The position numbers were made by a program, and so were the translations under genes. The notes below the pieces were generated by a model. That model was not told the origin of the DNA. It saw nothing but the letters and a program-made list of their open reading frames with translations, and searched no databases. From Streptomyces olivaceoviridis (GTDB taxonomy: Bacteria; Actinomycetota; Actinomycetes; Streptomycetales; Streptomycetaceae), in contig NZ_BMUI01000011.1 of NCBI RefSeq assembly GCF_014650115.1, positions 124,001-188,000 of the forward strand: DNA of 64,000 nt. Reading direction: 5' to 3'. Every line of letters begins with the position of its first letter. Within the stretch, counting starts at the first letter, position 1. This document shows positions 1 through 8,715 of this stretch, piece after piece.

Positions 1-1
1 G

Positions 2-1201
2 GTGACGCGCCACCGCGAAGTGCCGGTCTACGCCGCGACCACACTCGGCGTGGTGGCCCTCGGCGTCCTCCAGGGCGTGTTCCTCGGGGTCGCCGTGGCG
101 GTCGCCGTCGCCCTCCATCGCCTCGCCCGCACCCGCATCACCCACCACGAGAAGGAAGGAGTCCATCACGTACGCGTCCGAGGTCAGCTGACCTTCCTCG
201 CGGTGCCCCGGCTCAGCCGGACCCTGCATCTCGTACCCCAAGGCGCCCACGCCGTCGTGGAGTTGGACGGTTCGTTCATGGACCACGCGGCGTACGAGTC
301 GTTGCAGGACTGGCGCAGCTCCCACACCGCGCGGGGAGGCACGGCCGAGCTCGCCGGCCGGCGCGACGGAATCCGGACCGCCGAGCAGGCCCCGGCCACC
401 GAGTGCCGGTGCCGCCCCTGGACCCCCTGGCGCAACCACCAGGCCTGTTTCGCCGCAGCCCCGGCCGTCCGGGAAGGGCAGGGGGCCGGCCGGGAACTGG
501 CCCGTGGCATCAGCTCGTTCCAGCGGAACACCGCCCCGCTGGTGCGGGACGAGTTGGCGCGGCTCGCCCGGGAGGGCCAGCGGCCCTCCCAGCTCTTCCT
601 GACCTGCGCCGACTCCCGGCTCGTCACGTCGATGATCACCGCCAGTGGTCCCGGCGACCTGTTCGTCGTCCGCAACGTCGGCAACCTGGTGCCGCCGCCG
701 GGCGAGGAGCACGGCGACGACTCGGTGGCCGCCGCCATCGAGTACGCGGTGGACGTGCTCGGGGTGCGCTCGATCACGGTGTGCGGGCACTCCGGGTGCG
801 GGGCGATGCAGGCGCTGCTGACCACGGGGGCCGGCCGGGGGGACGGCACCCCGCTCCAGCGGTGGCTGCGGCACGGGCTGCCGAGCCTGGCGCGGACGGC
901 CGGCGATCCTCCCGGGCGGCCCCGGCTGGCCGGGCGAGAGCCCGCGGACACGGTGGAGCTGCTGTGCCTGACCAACGTGGTCCAGCAGCTGGCGCACCTG
1001 AGGGAGCACGCACCGGTGGCCCGGGCGCTGGCCGAAGGGGCGCTGGAACTGCACGGCATGTACTTCCACGTGGGCGAGGCGCAGGCCTACCTGCTCGCGG
1101 GGACGGAGGAGGGAGTGGTGTTCGAGGACGTCGCGGGAGGCATCGGCGGAGGTGAGGAGGCACGCGAAGGGGTGTGGGTCACGAGTCCCGGACAGGTCTA
1201 A
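2..1201 (+). CDS. SulP-type transporter / beta-carbonic anhydrase fusion, C-terminal part (5' truncated by window)
   Basis: The frame is open from the window edge, so the apparent start is not the true one. Residues 8-42 are a hydrophobic segment like the last SulP helix. Residues about 50-117 look like a degenerate STAS domain. Residues about 150-390 are a beta-class carbonic anhydrase with the zinc ligands visible: TCADSR (Cys202, Asp204, Arg206) and CGHSGCG (His262, Cys265). In such fusions the anhydrase interconverts CO2 and bicarbonate beside a membrane anion permease, probably for bicarbonate supply. The upstream permease helices are outside the window. The call to a family is firm; the transported ion is inferred. 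Confidence 0.85.
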   Translation: MTRHREVPVYAATTLGVVALGVLQGVFLGVAVAVAVALHRLARTRITHHEKEGVHHVRVRGQLTFLAVPRLSRTLHLVPQGAHAVVELDGSFMDHAAYESLQDWRSSHTARGGTAELAGRRDGIRTAEQAPATECRCRPWTPWRNHQACFAAAPAVREGQGAGRELARGISSFQRNTAPLVRDELARLAREGQRPSQLFLTCADSRLVTSMITASGPGDLFVVRNVGNLVPPPGEEHGDDSVAAAIEYAVDVLGVRSITVCGHSGCGAMQALLTTGAGRGDGTPLQRWLRHGLPSLARTAGDPPGRPRLAGREPADTVELLCLTNVVQQLAHLREHAPVARALAEGALELHGMYFHVGEAQAYLLAGTEEGVVFEDVAGGIGGGEEAREGVWVTSPGQV

Positions 1202-1292
1202 ACCAATTTTCCGTCGACCCTTGTCATCGGACCCCCGTGTCTGATGAGCTGTGGCCTGGGACACAACGGACACCCTTCGAGAGGGAGATGTC

Positions 1293-3248
1293 GTGAGCAA
1301 CGAGAGCCTGGCCAACCTGCTCAAGGAAGAACGCAGGTTCGCGCCCCCGGCCGACCTGGCAGCACACGCCAACGTCACCGCGGAGGCGTATGAACAGGCC
1401 AAGGCTGACAGGCTCGGCTTCTGGGCCGAGCAGGCCCGTCGGCTGACCTGGGCCAAGGAACCGACCGAGACGCTGGACTGGTCGAACCCGCCGTTCGCGA
1501 AGTGGTTCAAGGACGGCGAGCTGAACGTCGCCTACAACTGCGTGGACCGGCATGTGGAGGCCGGGCACGGGGACCGCGTCGCCATCCACTTCGAGGGCGA
1601 GCCCGGTGACAGCCGGGCGATCACCTACGCGGAGCTGAAGGACGAGGTCTCCCGGGCCGCCAACGCCCTGCTGGAGCTGGGCGTGCGCAAGGGCGACCGC
1701 GTCGCCATCTACATGCCGATGATCCCGGAGACCGCGATCGCGATGCTGGCCTCCGCCCGGATCGGCGCCGCGCACTCGGTCGTCTTCGGCGGCTTCTCGG
1801 CGGACGCGCTCGCGACCCGGATCCAGGACGCGGACGCCAAGGTGATCATCACCGCCGACGGCGGCTACCGGCGCGGCAAGCCGACCGCGCTCAAGCCCGC
1901 GGTGGACGAGGCGATCGGCAAGGTGGACAACGTCGAGCACGTGCTCGTGGTCCGCCGCACCGGCCAGGAGGTGGCCTGGACCGAGGGCCGGGACGTGTGG
2001 TGGGACGACATCGTCGCCCGTCAGTCGGCCGAGCACACCCCCGAGGCGTTCGAGGCCGAGCACCCGCTGTTCATCCTCTACACCTCCGGCACCACGGGGA
2101 AGCCGAAGGGCATCCTGCACACCTCCGGTGGCTACCTCACCCAGACGGCCTACACCCACTGGGCGGTCTTCGACCTCAAGCCGGAGACGGACGTGTACTG
2201 GTGCACGGCCGACGTCGGCTGGGTGACCGGGCACTCGTACATTGTGTACGGCCCGCTGGCCAACGGTGCGACGCAGGTGATGTACGAGGGCACGCCGGAC
2301 ACCCCGCACCAGGGCCGGTTCTGGGAGATCGTGCAGAAGTACAAGGTCACGATCCTCTACACGGCGCCGACCGCGATCCGGACGTTCATGAAGTGGGGCG
2401 ACGACATCCCCGCCAAGTTCGACCTGTCCTCCCTCCGCGTCCTCGGCTCGGTGGGCGAGCCCATCAATCCCGAGGCGTGGATCTGGTACCGCAAGCACAT
2501 CGGTGCCGACAGGACGCCGGTCGTGGACACCTGGTGGCAGACCGAGACCGGCGCCATGATGATCTCGCCGCTGCCCGGCGTCACCGAGGCCAAGCCCGGC
2601 TCCGCGCAGCGTCCGCTGCCCGGCATCAGCGCGACCGTCGTCGACGACGAGGCGAACGAGGTGCCCGACGGCGGCGGCGGCTACCTGGTGCTGACCGAAC
2701 CGTGGCCGTCGATGCTGCGCACCATCTGGGGCGACGACCAGCGGTTCATCGACACCTACTGGTCCCGCTTCGAGGGCAGGTACTTCGCCGGTGACGGCGC
2801 GAAGAAGGACGAGGACGGGGACATCTGGCTGCTGGGCCGGGTGGACGACGTGATGCTCGTATCCGGGCACAACATCTCCACCACCGAGGTGGAGTCGGCG
2901 CTCGTCTCGCACCCGTCGGTCGCCGAGGCCGCCGTCGTGGGCGCCGCGGACGAGACCACCGGCCAGGCCATCGTGGCGTTCGTCATCCTGCGCGGCACGG
3001 CCTCGGAGAACGAGGCGCTCGTCGGGGAGCTGCGCGACCACGTCGGCGCCACGCTCGGCCCGATCGCCAAGCCCAAGCGGATCCTGCCGGTGGCGGAGCT
3101 GCCGAAGACCCGCTCCGGCAAGATCATGCGCCGTCTGCTGCGGGACGTCGCCGAGAACCGCCAGCTCGGTGACGTGACCACGCTGACGGACTCCACCGTC
3201 ATGGACCTCATCCAGGCCAAGCTGCCCGCATCGCCCAGCGAGGACTGA
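1293..3248 (+). CDS. acsA: Acetyl-CoA synthetase
   Basis: 651 residues, the usual length for bacterial Acs. It activates acetate to acetyl-CoA via acetyl-adenylate in the cytoplasm. The adenylate-forming P-loop YTSGTTGKPKG lies near residue 262, the A8-type hinge and DDVMLVSGH motif follow, and the catalytic, acetylation-regulated lysine sits in KTRSGKIMRR near residue 610. I chose GTG 1293 because GAGGGAG lies just upstream; an in-frame GTG at 1251 has no ribosome-binding site and would add non-conserved residues. A strong hairpin follows the stop. In Streptomyces acs is commonly subject to carbon control, and a crp gene lies 7 kb downstream. Confidence 0.96.
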   Translation: MSNESLANLLKEERRFAPPADLAAHANVTAEAYEQAKADRLGFWAEQARRLTWAKEPTETLDWSNPPFAKWFKDGELNVAYNCVDRHVEAGHGDRVAIHFEGEPGDSRAITYAELKDEVSRAANALLELGVRKGDRVAIYMPMIPETAIAMLASARIGAAHSVVFGGFSADALATRIQDADAKVIITADGGYRRGKPTALKPAVDEAIGKVDNVEHVLVVRRTGQEVAWTEGRDVWWDDIVARQSAEHTPEAFEAEHPLFILYTSGTTGKPKGILHTSGGYLTQTAYTHWAVFDLKPETDVYWCTADVGWVTGHSYIVYGPLANGATQVMYEGTPDTPHQGRFWEIVQKYKVTILYTAPTAIRTFMKWGDDIPAKFDLSSLRVLGSVGEPINPEAWIWYRKHIGADRTPVVDTWWQTETGAMMISPLPGVTEAKPGSAQRPLPGISATVVDDEANEVPDGGGGYLVLTEPWPSMLRTIWGDDQRFIDTYWSRFEGRYFAGDGAKKDEDGDIWLLGRVDDVMLVSGHNISTTEVESALVSHPSVAEAAVVGAADETTGQAIVAFVILRGTASENEALVGELRDHVGATLGPIAKPKRILPVAELPKTRSGKIMRRLLRDVAENRQLGDVTTLTDSTVMDLIQAKLPASPSED

Positions 3249-3275
3249 ACGGAACGGGAGGACTGAGCGGCACCC

Positions 3276-3315
3276 CGAGGGGCACCCGGCCGGCGAACGT
3301 GCCGGGTGCCCCTCG
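3276..3315 (+). terminator. Rho-independent-type hairpin after acsA
   Basis: A perfect 15-bp stem (CGAGGGGCACCCGGC at 3276-3290 and its complement at 3301-3315) closes a 10-nt loop about 30 nt after the acsA stop. No U-run follows, which is normal for Streptomyces terminators. Confidence 0.85.
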
Positions 3316-3453
3316 GGCGTCCACGGTGGAGATCGCCGGACCCGGGCGTACGGCACGTTAGGTAAAGTAAACAAAGTGCCGTACGGAGCGGCACGCCAGG
3401 TGCGCCGGGAAGTCTGGTCGGCATGTGAGTCCCGCCTGCCCCGGAGGTCTCCC

Positions 3454-4890
3454 GTGACCGCGCACCGCCCCCGCACCCGCACCGTCCCCCGCAAGGTCCT
3501 CGGCCGCCTGTCGCTGCCCGAGCGCTCCTTCGTCGCGGACGCGCTGCGCACCGAGACCGTCGGCGGTGTGCTGCTGCTGCTCGCCGCCGTGGCCGCGCTG
3601 GTCTGGGCGAACGTCCCCGGCATCCGCCACGGCTACCAGACGGTCAGCGACTTCCACGCCGGCCCCGGAGCCCTCGGCCTGCACCTCTCCCTCGCCCACT
3701 GGGCCGCCGACGGCCTGCTCGCCGTGTTCTTCTTCGTCGCCGGCATCGAGCTCAAGCGCGAGCTGGTCGCCGGTGACCTGCGCGACCCCAAAGCGGCCGT
3801 GCTGCCCGTGGTGGCGGCGCTGTGCGGGATGGCCGCACCGGCGCTCGTGTACACCCTCACCAACGTCGCCGGGCACGGCTCCACGCAGGGCTGGGCGGTG
3901 CCCACCGCCACCGACATCGCCTTCGCGCTCGCCGTCCTCGCGGTCATCGGCACCTCACTGCCCAGCGCCCTGCGCGCCTTCCTGCTCACGCTCGCGGTCG
4001 TCGACGACCTCTTCGCCATCCTGATCATCGCGGTCTTCTTCACCGACCGGCTGAACTTCGCCGCCCTCGGCGGGGCCGCCGCCGGACTCGCGGCCTTCTG
4101 GCTGCTGCTGCGCAAGGGGGTACACGGCTGGTACGTGTACGTGCCGCTCGGCGTCGTCGTCTGGGCACTGATGTACAACAGCGGCGTGCACGCCACCATC
4201 GCCGGCGTGGCGATGGGCCTGATGCTGCGCTGCACCACCCGGGAGGGTGAGGAGCGCTCGCCTGCCGAGCGTATCGAGCATCTGGTGCGGCCCCTGTCCG
4301 CTGGGCTCGCCGTACCGCTGTTCGCGCTGTTCAGCGCCGGTGTGTCGATATCCGGCGGAGCACTCGGGGACGTGTTCACGAGACCCGAGACGCTCGGCGT
4401 GGTGCTCGGCCTGGTCGTGGGCAAGGCGGTCGGCATCTTCGGCGGCACCTGGCTGACGGTCCGCTTCACCCGCGCGCAGCTCAGCGAGGACCTGGCGTGG
4501 GCCGACGTCTTCGCGGTGGCGACGCTCGCCGGGATCGGGTTCACGGTCTCGCTGCTCATCGGCGAGCTGGCCTTCGAGGGCGACGCGGTCCTGACCGACG
4601 AGGTGAAGGCGGCCGTCCTCACCGGGTCGCTGATCGCGACGGCGTGCGCGACGGTGCTGCTGAAGCTGCGCAACGCCAAGTACCGCAGGCTGTGCGAGGA
4701 GGAGGAGCGCGACGAGGACCTCGACGGCATCCCGGACGTCTACGAGCAGGACGACCCGGCGTACCACCTCCGGATGGCCGAGATCCACGAGCGCAAGGCC
4801 GCCGAACACCGCCGGCTGGCCGCCGAAGCGCGCCACGGGCTTCGGGAAGTGCCGGGCGGGGCAGGCGAGGAGGACGGCCGTCCGGCATGA
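3454..4890 (+). CDS. nhaA: Na+/H+ antiporter NhaA
   Basis: 478 residues with about twelve hydrophobic segments. It exchanges cytoplasmic Na+ for external H+ in pH and salt homeostasis. The adjacent aspartates of the ion-binding site occur in VVDDLFAIL near residue 181, and the conserved ATDIAFA segment precedes them. The start GTG 3454 is preceded at good spacing by GGAGG (3443-3447); a longer frame from 3376 lacks such a site. After the last helix there is a charged tail of about 70 residues (EEEERDEDLDG, then an E/A/R-rich helix) not found in E. coli NhaA. The gene follows acsA in the same direction but behind a terminator, so it is probably transcribed separately. Confidence 0.93.
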   Translation: MTAHRPRTRTVPRKVLGRLSLPERSFVADALRTETVGGVLLLLAAVAALVWANVPGIRHGYQTVSDFHAGPGALGLHLSLAHWAADGLLAVFFFVAGIELKRELVAGDLRDPKAAVLPVVAALCGMAAPALVYTLTNVAGHGSTQGWAVPTATDIAFALAVLAVIGTSLPSALRAFLLTLAVVDDLFAILIIAVFFTDRLNFAALGGAAAGLAAFWLLLRKGVHGWYVYVPLGVVVWALMYNSGVHATIAGVAMGLMLRCTTREGEERSPAERIEHLVRPLSAGLAVPLFALFSAGVSISGGALGDVFTRPETLGVVLGLVVGKAVGIFGGTWLTVRFTRAQLSEDLAWADVFAVATLAGIGFTVSLLIGELAFEGDAVLTDEVKAAVLTGSLIATACATVLLKLRNAKYRRLCEEEERDEDLDGIPDVYEQDDPAYHLRMAEIHERKAAEHRRLAAEARHGLREVPGGAGEEDGRPA

Positions 4891-4898
4891 TCTGACGA

Positions 4899-4966
4899 GA
4901 CGGTACAAATCAAGACGGTACGCAAGACGGCATTGCAAGACCCAACGGTACGTAAGACCCACGAGA
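4899..4966 (+). repeat. Short degenerate repeats of GACGGTAC type
   Basis: Between nhaA and the holin-like gene the motif ACGGTAC, usually preceded by AAG or GAG, recurs three times and once in degraded form (GACGGCATT). It directly precedes the ribosome-binding region and may simply be slippage-derived sequence; no function is evident. Confidence 0.45.
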
Positions 4967-4986
4967 GACCTCTGAGGGAGAACGCG

Positions 4987-5475
4987 ATGAGCGCACCCGA
5001 CGGCAGCCCGGTCGGCGCCGAACGCAGCATCGGCCAGCTGTTCGCCTCGGCGACGACCGAATTGTCGGCGCTGGTGCACGACGAGATCGCGCTGGCCAAG
5101 GCTCAGCTCAAGCAGGACGTGAAGCGCGGCGCGGTCAGCGGCGGCGCCTTCTCGATGGCGGGCGCGGTACTGGTGTTCTCCCTGCCGATGCTCAACTTCG
5201 CCCTGGCCTACGGCATTCGCACCTGGAGCCACTGGAACCTGGCGATCTGCTTCGTGCTGTCCTTCGCGGCCAACGTGCTGGTGGCCGGCCTCCTCGCGCT
5301 CATCGGCACGGTGTTCGCGAAGAAGGCCAAGAAGAGCCAGGGCCCGCAGAAGGTGGCGGCCTCGATGAAGCAGTCGGCGGGCGTCCTGCAGAACGCCAAG
5401 CCGCACCCGCGCCCGGAGCTGCCCGAGGACCGGGCTCCCGCGGCCATCGAGGCTGTGGCACGCTCGTCGTCATGA
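4987..5475 (+). CDS. Phage-holin-family-like membrane protein (Holin-X / DUF1469 type)
   Basis: 162 residues. An amphipathic N-terminal region (IGQLFASATTELSALVHDEIALAKAQ) is followed by two hydrophobic segments at about residues 57-80 and 90-115 and a basic-to-polar tail, the layout of the actinobacterial holin-superfamily-3-6 proteins. ATG 4987 is preceded by GAGGGAG. The stop overlaps the next gene's ATG by four bases (ATGA), so the two are probably translationally coupled. Such proteins are widespread in Streptomyces chromosomes and no lytic role is established; the phage name reflects homology only. Confidence 0.8.
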   Translation: MSAPDGSPVGAERSIGQLFASATTELSALVHDEIALAKAQLKQDVKRGAVSGGAFSMAGAVLVFSLPMLNFALAYGIRTWSHWNLAICFVLSFAANVLVAGLLALIGTVFAKKAKKSQGPQKVAASMKQSAGVLQNAKPHPRPELPEDRAPAAIEAVARSSS

Positions 5476-6395
5476 CGGACCCCGCCGCTCCCTCGGCCGT
5501 ACGGATCGAAGGTCCCTGGAGTCACAGGGACGTCGCCGCGAACGGCGCGCGCTTCCACATCGCCGAGCTCGGCGACGGCCCGCTGGTCCTGCTGCTGCAC
5601 GGCTTCCCGCAGTTCTGGTGGACGTGGCGGCACCAGCTGACCGCGCTCGCGGACGCGGGCTACCGGGCGGTCGCGATGGACCTGCGGGGCGTCGGCGGCA
5701 GCGACCGCACGCCCCGCGGGTACGACCCCGCCAACCTCGCGCTGGACGTCACCGGGGTAATCCGGTCCCTCGGCGAGCCGGACGCCGCGCTGGTCGGCCA
5801 CGACCTCGGCGGCTACCTGGCGTGGACGGCTGCGGCCATGCGGCCCAAGCTCGTGCGGCGCCTGGCGGTGGCGTCCATGCCGCATCCGCGGCGCTGGCGC
5901 GCGGCGATGCTGCGGGACGCCCGGCAGACGGCCGCCAACTCCTACATCTGGGGGTTCCAGCGGCCCTGGATCCCCGAGCGCCAACTGACCGCCGACGGGG
6001 GCGCGCTGGCGGGCCGGCTGATCCGGGACTGGTCCGGGCCGCGGCTGCCGCAGGACACGGCCCTGGAGACGTACCAGCGGGCCATGTGCATCCCGTCCAC
6101 CGCGCACTGCGCGATCGAGCCGTACCGCTGGCTGGTGCGTTCGCTGGCCCGGCCGGACGGCGTGCAGTTCTACCGCCGGATGAAGCGGCCCGTACGGGTG
6201 CCGACGCTGCATCTGCACGGCTCGCTGGACCCGGTGACCCGGACGCGCAGCGCGGCAGGTTCGGGCGAGTACGTCGAAGCGCCGTACCGCTGGCGGCTGT
6301 TCGACGGGCTCGGCCACTTCCCGCACGAGGAGGACCCGGCGGCGTTCTCCACCGAACTGATCAACTGGCTCAAGGACCCCGAGCCCGACCGATGA
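5472..6395 (+). CDS. Alpha/beta hydrolase, epoxide-hydrolase-like
   Basis: 307 residues. The oxyanion motif HGFPQFW, the nucleophile elbow GHDLGG with aspartate as nucleophile, and a late histidine in DGLGHFPHEE mark an alpha/beta-hydrolase of the epoxide hydrolase/haloalkane dehalogenase branch; serine hydrolases of the fold would have GxSxG. The substrate cannot be told from sequence. Translation is probably coupled to the holin-like gene upstream through an ATGA overlap, an arrangement I recall from other Streptomyces. Confidence 0.85.
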   Translation: MTDPAAPSAVRIEGPWSHRDVAANGARFHIAELGDGPLVLLLHGFPQFWWTWRHQLTALADAGYRAVAMDLRGVGGSDRTPRGYDPANLALDVTGVIRSLGEPDAALVGHDLGGYLAWTAAAMRPKLVRRLAVASMPHPRRWRAAMLRDARQTAANSYIWGFQRPWIPERQLTADGGALAGRLIRDWSGPRLPQDTALETYQRAMCIPSTAHCAIEPYRWLVRSLARPDGVQFYRRMKRPVRVPTLHLHGSLDPVTRTRSAAGSGEYVEAPYRWRLFDGLGHFPHEEDPAAFSTELINWLKDPEPDR

Positions 6396-6557
6396 GGCGT
6401 CAGGCGCCCGTTCGGTGACCGTGCGGTGAAGGTTCGATGCGTGGAGTATCCGATTTCCTGAACAGTTGTCCCCCGAACGGCCACATGCCTGCCGCATAGG
6501 CCAATTGGGGGGCGCACAAGCGGTTATCGACCTTGGGGCGGGGGCACACGTCGGGGT

Positions 6558-6737
6558 ATGGGCTGGACGCACGACTACAGTGACGCACCCCGCAACCGCC
6601 GCTCGGCCACGGGCCTGAGCACGCCTCAGCGAGGCACCCCGCAACTCGCGGAAGCGGACCTCCGGGTGGGGATCCCGCGCATCCTGCGCCGCCGGGCCCG
6701 CTGGGTCTCGGTGCGCCTGCGTCACCCGCGGGGCTGA
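6558..6737 (+). CDS. Small basic protein, 59 residues, unknown
   Basis: An ATG-initiated frame (MGWTHDYSDAPRNRRSATGL...) has almost every third codon position G or C, as in real Streptomyces genes, and ends in a highly arginine-rich tail (ILRRRARWVSVRLRHPRG). No membrane segment or recognised motif. It fills the otherwise empty interval between the hydrolase and the convergent MarP-like gene. The ribosome-binding site is weak. It may be a genuine small protein, but the family is unknown to me. Confidence 0.45.
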   Translation: MGWTHDYSDAPRNRRSATGLSTPQRGTPQLAEADLRVGIPRILRRRARWVSVRLRHPRG

Positions 6738-6752
6738 ACGCGCCGCGTCGCC

Positions 6753-7952
6753 CTACAGGGCGCAGCTGTCCGTACCCACCTGCTCGTTCGCCGTACGCCC
6801 CCGCTCGATGTCGGCCTGGATCTCGTCCGCCGTCAGGGCGTAGCCGGTGTCCGCGTCGTCGAGGGACTTGGCGAACACCACGCCGTACACCTTGCCGTCC
6901 GGGGTGAGCAGCGGGCCGCCGGAGTTGCCCTGGCGGACGGTGGCGTAGAGGGAGTAGACGTCGCGGCGGACCGTGCCGCGGTGGTAGATGTCGGGGCCGT
7001 TGGCCGTGATGCGCCCGCGCACGCGCGCGGCGCGCACGTCGTACGAGCCGTTCTCCGGGAAGCCCGCGACGATCGCGCCGTCGCTCCAGGCCGCGTCCTG
7101 CGAGGTGAACCGCAGGGCGGTCGCCTTCAGGTCCGGTACGTCGAGTACGGCGATGTCGCGCTTCCAGTCGTACAGGACGACCTTCGCGTCGTACCTGCGG
7201 CCCTCTCCGCCTATCTGCACGCGCGGCGCGTCGACCCCGCCGACGACGTGCGCGTTGGTCATCACGCGGCGGTCGGCGAAGACGAACCCGCTGCCCTCCA
7301 GGACCTTGCCGCAGCTCTGGGCGGTGCCGGTGACCTTGACGATGGAGCGCTGGGCGTGGAAGGCGACCGGGCTGCTCTCCAGGGCCGGGTCGGGCGGCTG
7401 TACGTCCTTGATCGGCTCGTTGGCGAACGGGCTGAAGACCTGCGGGAAGCCGTTCTGCGCGAGCACGGAGGAGAAGTCCGCGAACCAGGTGTCGGCCTGC
7501 GCGGGCAGCGCCCGGGAGACCCCGAGGAGCACCTTGGAGCCGCGTACCTCCCTGCCGAGCGTCGGCAGGGTCGTACCGGCCAGGGCGGAACCGATCAGCC
7601 AGGCGACCAGGAGCATCGCGACGACGTTGACGAGGGCGCCGCCGGTGGCGTCCAGGGCGCGCGCGGGGGACCAGACGATGTGCCGGCGCAGCTTGTTGCC
7701 GAGGTGGGTGGTCAGGGCCTGGCCCACGGAGGCGCAGACGATCACGACGACCACGGCGACGACGGCGGCGGTGGCGCCGACCTTCGCCTTGCCGGTCACG
7801 GCGTCCCAGAGGACGGGCAGCGTGTACACGGCGACCAGGCCGCCGCCCAGGAACCCGATCACCGACAGGATGCCGACGACGAAGCCCTGGCGGTAGCCCA
7901 CCACCGCGAACCACACGGCCGCGACCAGCAGCAGGATGTCCAGCACGTTCAC
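6753..7952 (-). CDS. MarP-like membrane-anchored serine protease (CvpA + trypsin-like domains)
   Basis: 399 residues, close to the 397 of mycobacterial MarP. Residues 1-160 contain four hydrophobic segments of the colicin V production (CvpA) type. The C-terminal half is a chymotrypsin-fold protease with the triad visible: His in TNAHVVGG, Asp in KRDIAVLDV and Ser in RQGNSGGPLL. In Mycobacterium MarP acts in the periplasm, cleaves the cell-wall hydrolase RipA and is needed for acid and oxidative tolerance; the same role here is inference. Cysteines near the start and end of the protease domain could form the disulphide known in MarP. A 12-bp gap separates it from the nudix gene upstream, so they may form an operon. 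Confidence 0.9.
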   Translation of the reverse strand: MNVLDILLLVAAVWFAVVGYRQGFVVGILSVIGFLGGGLVAVYTLPVLWDAVTGKAKVGATAAVVAVVVVIVCASVGQALTTHLGNKLRRHIVWSPARALDATGGALVNVVAMLLVAWLIGSALAGTTLPTLGREVRGSKVLLGVSRALPAQADTWFADFSSVLAQNGFPQVFSPFANEPIKDVQPPDPALESSPVAFHAQRSIVKVTGTAQSCGKVLEGSGFVFADRRVMTNAHVVGGVDAPRVQIGGEGRRYDAKVVLYDWKRDIAVLDVPDLKATALRFTSQDAAWSDGAIVAGFPENGSYDVRAARVRGRITANGPDIYHRGTVRRDVYSLYATVRQGNSGGPLLTPDGKVYGVVFAKSLDDADTGYALTADEIQADIERGRTANEQVGTDSCAL

Positions 7953-7964
7953 GGGATCACCCTG

Positions 7965-8666
7965 TCATGCGTGCCAGTCGAGCGGGACCTGCTTGCCGCG
8001 GTCCCAGGGGCGCTCCCAGCCCGCGAAGTGCAGCAGGCGGTCGATCACTCCGGCCGTGAAACCCCACACCAGGGCCGATTCGACCAGGAATGCCGGGCCG
8101 CTGTGGCCACGGGGATGGACGGCCGTGGCGCGGTGGGCGGGGTCCGTGAGATCCGCCACGGGGACGGTGAAGACCCGCGCGGTCTCGTTCGGGTCGACGA
8201 CGCCGACCGGGCTGGGCTTGCGCCACCAGCCCAGCACGGGGGTGACGACGAAGCCGCTGACCGGGATGTACAGCCTCGGCAGCACGCCGAAGAGCTGCAC
8301 GCCGGACGGGTCCAGCCCGGTCTCCTCCTCGGCCTCGCGCAGCGCGGCCCGCAGGGGGCCCTCCTCCTGCGGATCGCCGTCCTCCGGATCCAGCGCGCCG
8401 CCCGGGAACGACGGCTGTCCGGCGTGGGAGCGCAGCGAGCCCGCGCGCTCCATGAGCAGCAGCTCCGGGCCGCGCTCCCCCTCGCCGAACAGGATCAGCA
8501 CGGCCGACTGCCGCCCCGAGCCGTTCTCCGGCGGCAGGAACCGGCTCAGCTGGAGCGGCTGGATCGTCTCGGCGGCGCGCACGACGGGCTCCAGCCAGTC
8601 CGGCAGCCCTTCCTTGCTGAGCGTCACCGGACCGCCTTGTGTGTCACTTGCCCTCGTCATCGCCAC
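7965..8666 (-). CDS. Nudix hydrolase, CoA pyrophosphatase (NudL) type
   Basis: 233 residues. The diagnostic pre-nudix signature of this subfamily is present (MERAGSLRSHAGQPSFPGG) and runs directly into a nudix helix, RAALREAEEETGL. NudL-family enzymes cleave coenzyme A and acyl-CoAs to phosphopantetheine and 3',5'-ADP. The conserved SHAGQ/FPGG motif makes the subfamily call good, but activity is inferred. It lies between nth and marP on the same strand, with short gaps, suggesting a three-gene transcription unit. Confidence 0.85.
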   Translation of the reverse strand: MAMTRASDTQGGPVTLSKEGLPDWLEPVVRAAETIQPLQLSRFLPPENGSGRQSAVLILFGEGERGPELLLMERAGSLRSHAGQPSFPGGALDPEDGDPQEEGPLRAALREAEEETGLDPSGVQLFGVLPRLYIPVSGFVVTPVLGWWRKPSPVGVVDPNETARVFTVPVADLTDPAHRATAVHPRGHSGPAFLVESALVWGFTAGVIDRLLHFAGWERPWDRGKQVPLDWHA

Positions 8667-8715
8667 CCCCGTCGCTCTGCACTCTCCAACGCCCGAGGGC
8701 CCCGAGATCGTTCCG

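Noticed and set aside
1224..3623. Minus-strand open frame of 799 codons across acsA
   Set aside because: It is antisense to acsA; the composition is the Arg/Gly/His/Val-rich pattern of a shadow frame in GC-rich DNA, with no domain.
4987..5475. Prophage remnant because of the holin-like gene
   Set aside because: No lysin, terminase or structural genes; this protein family is chromosomal in Streptomyces.
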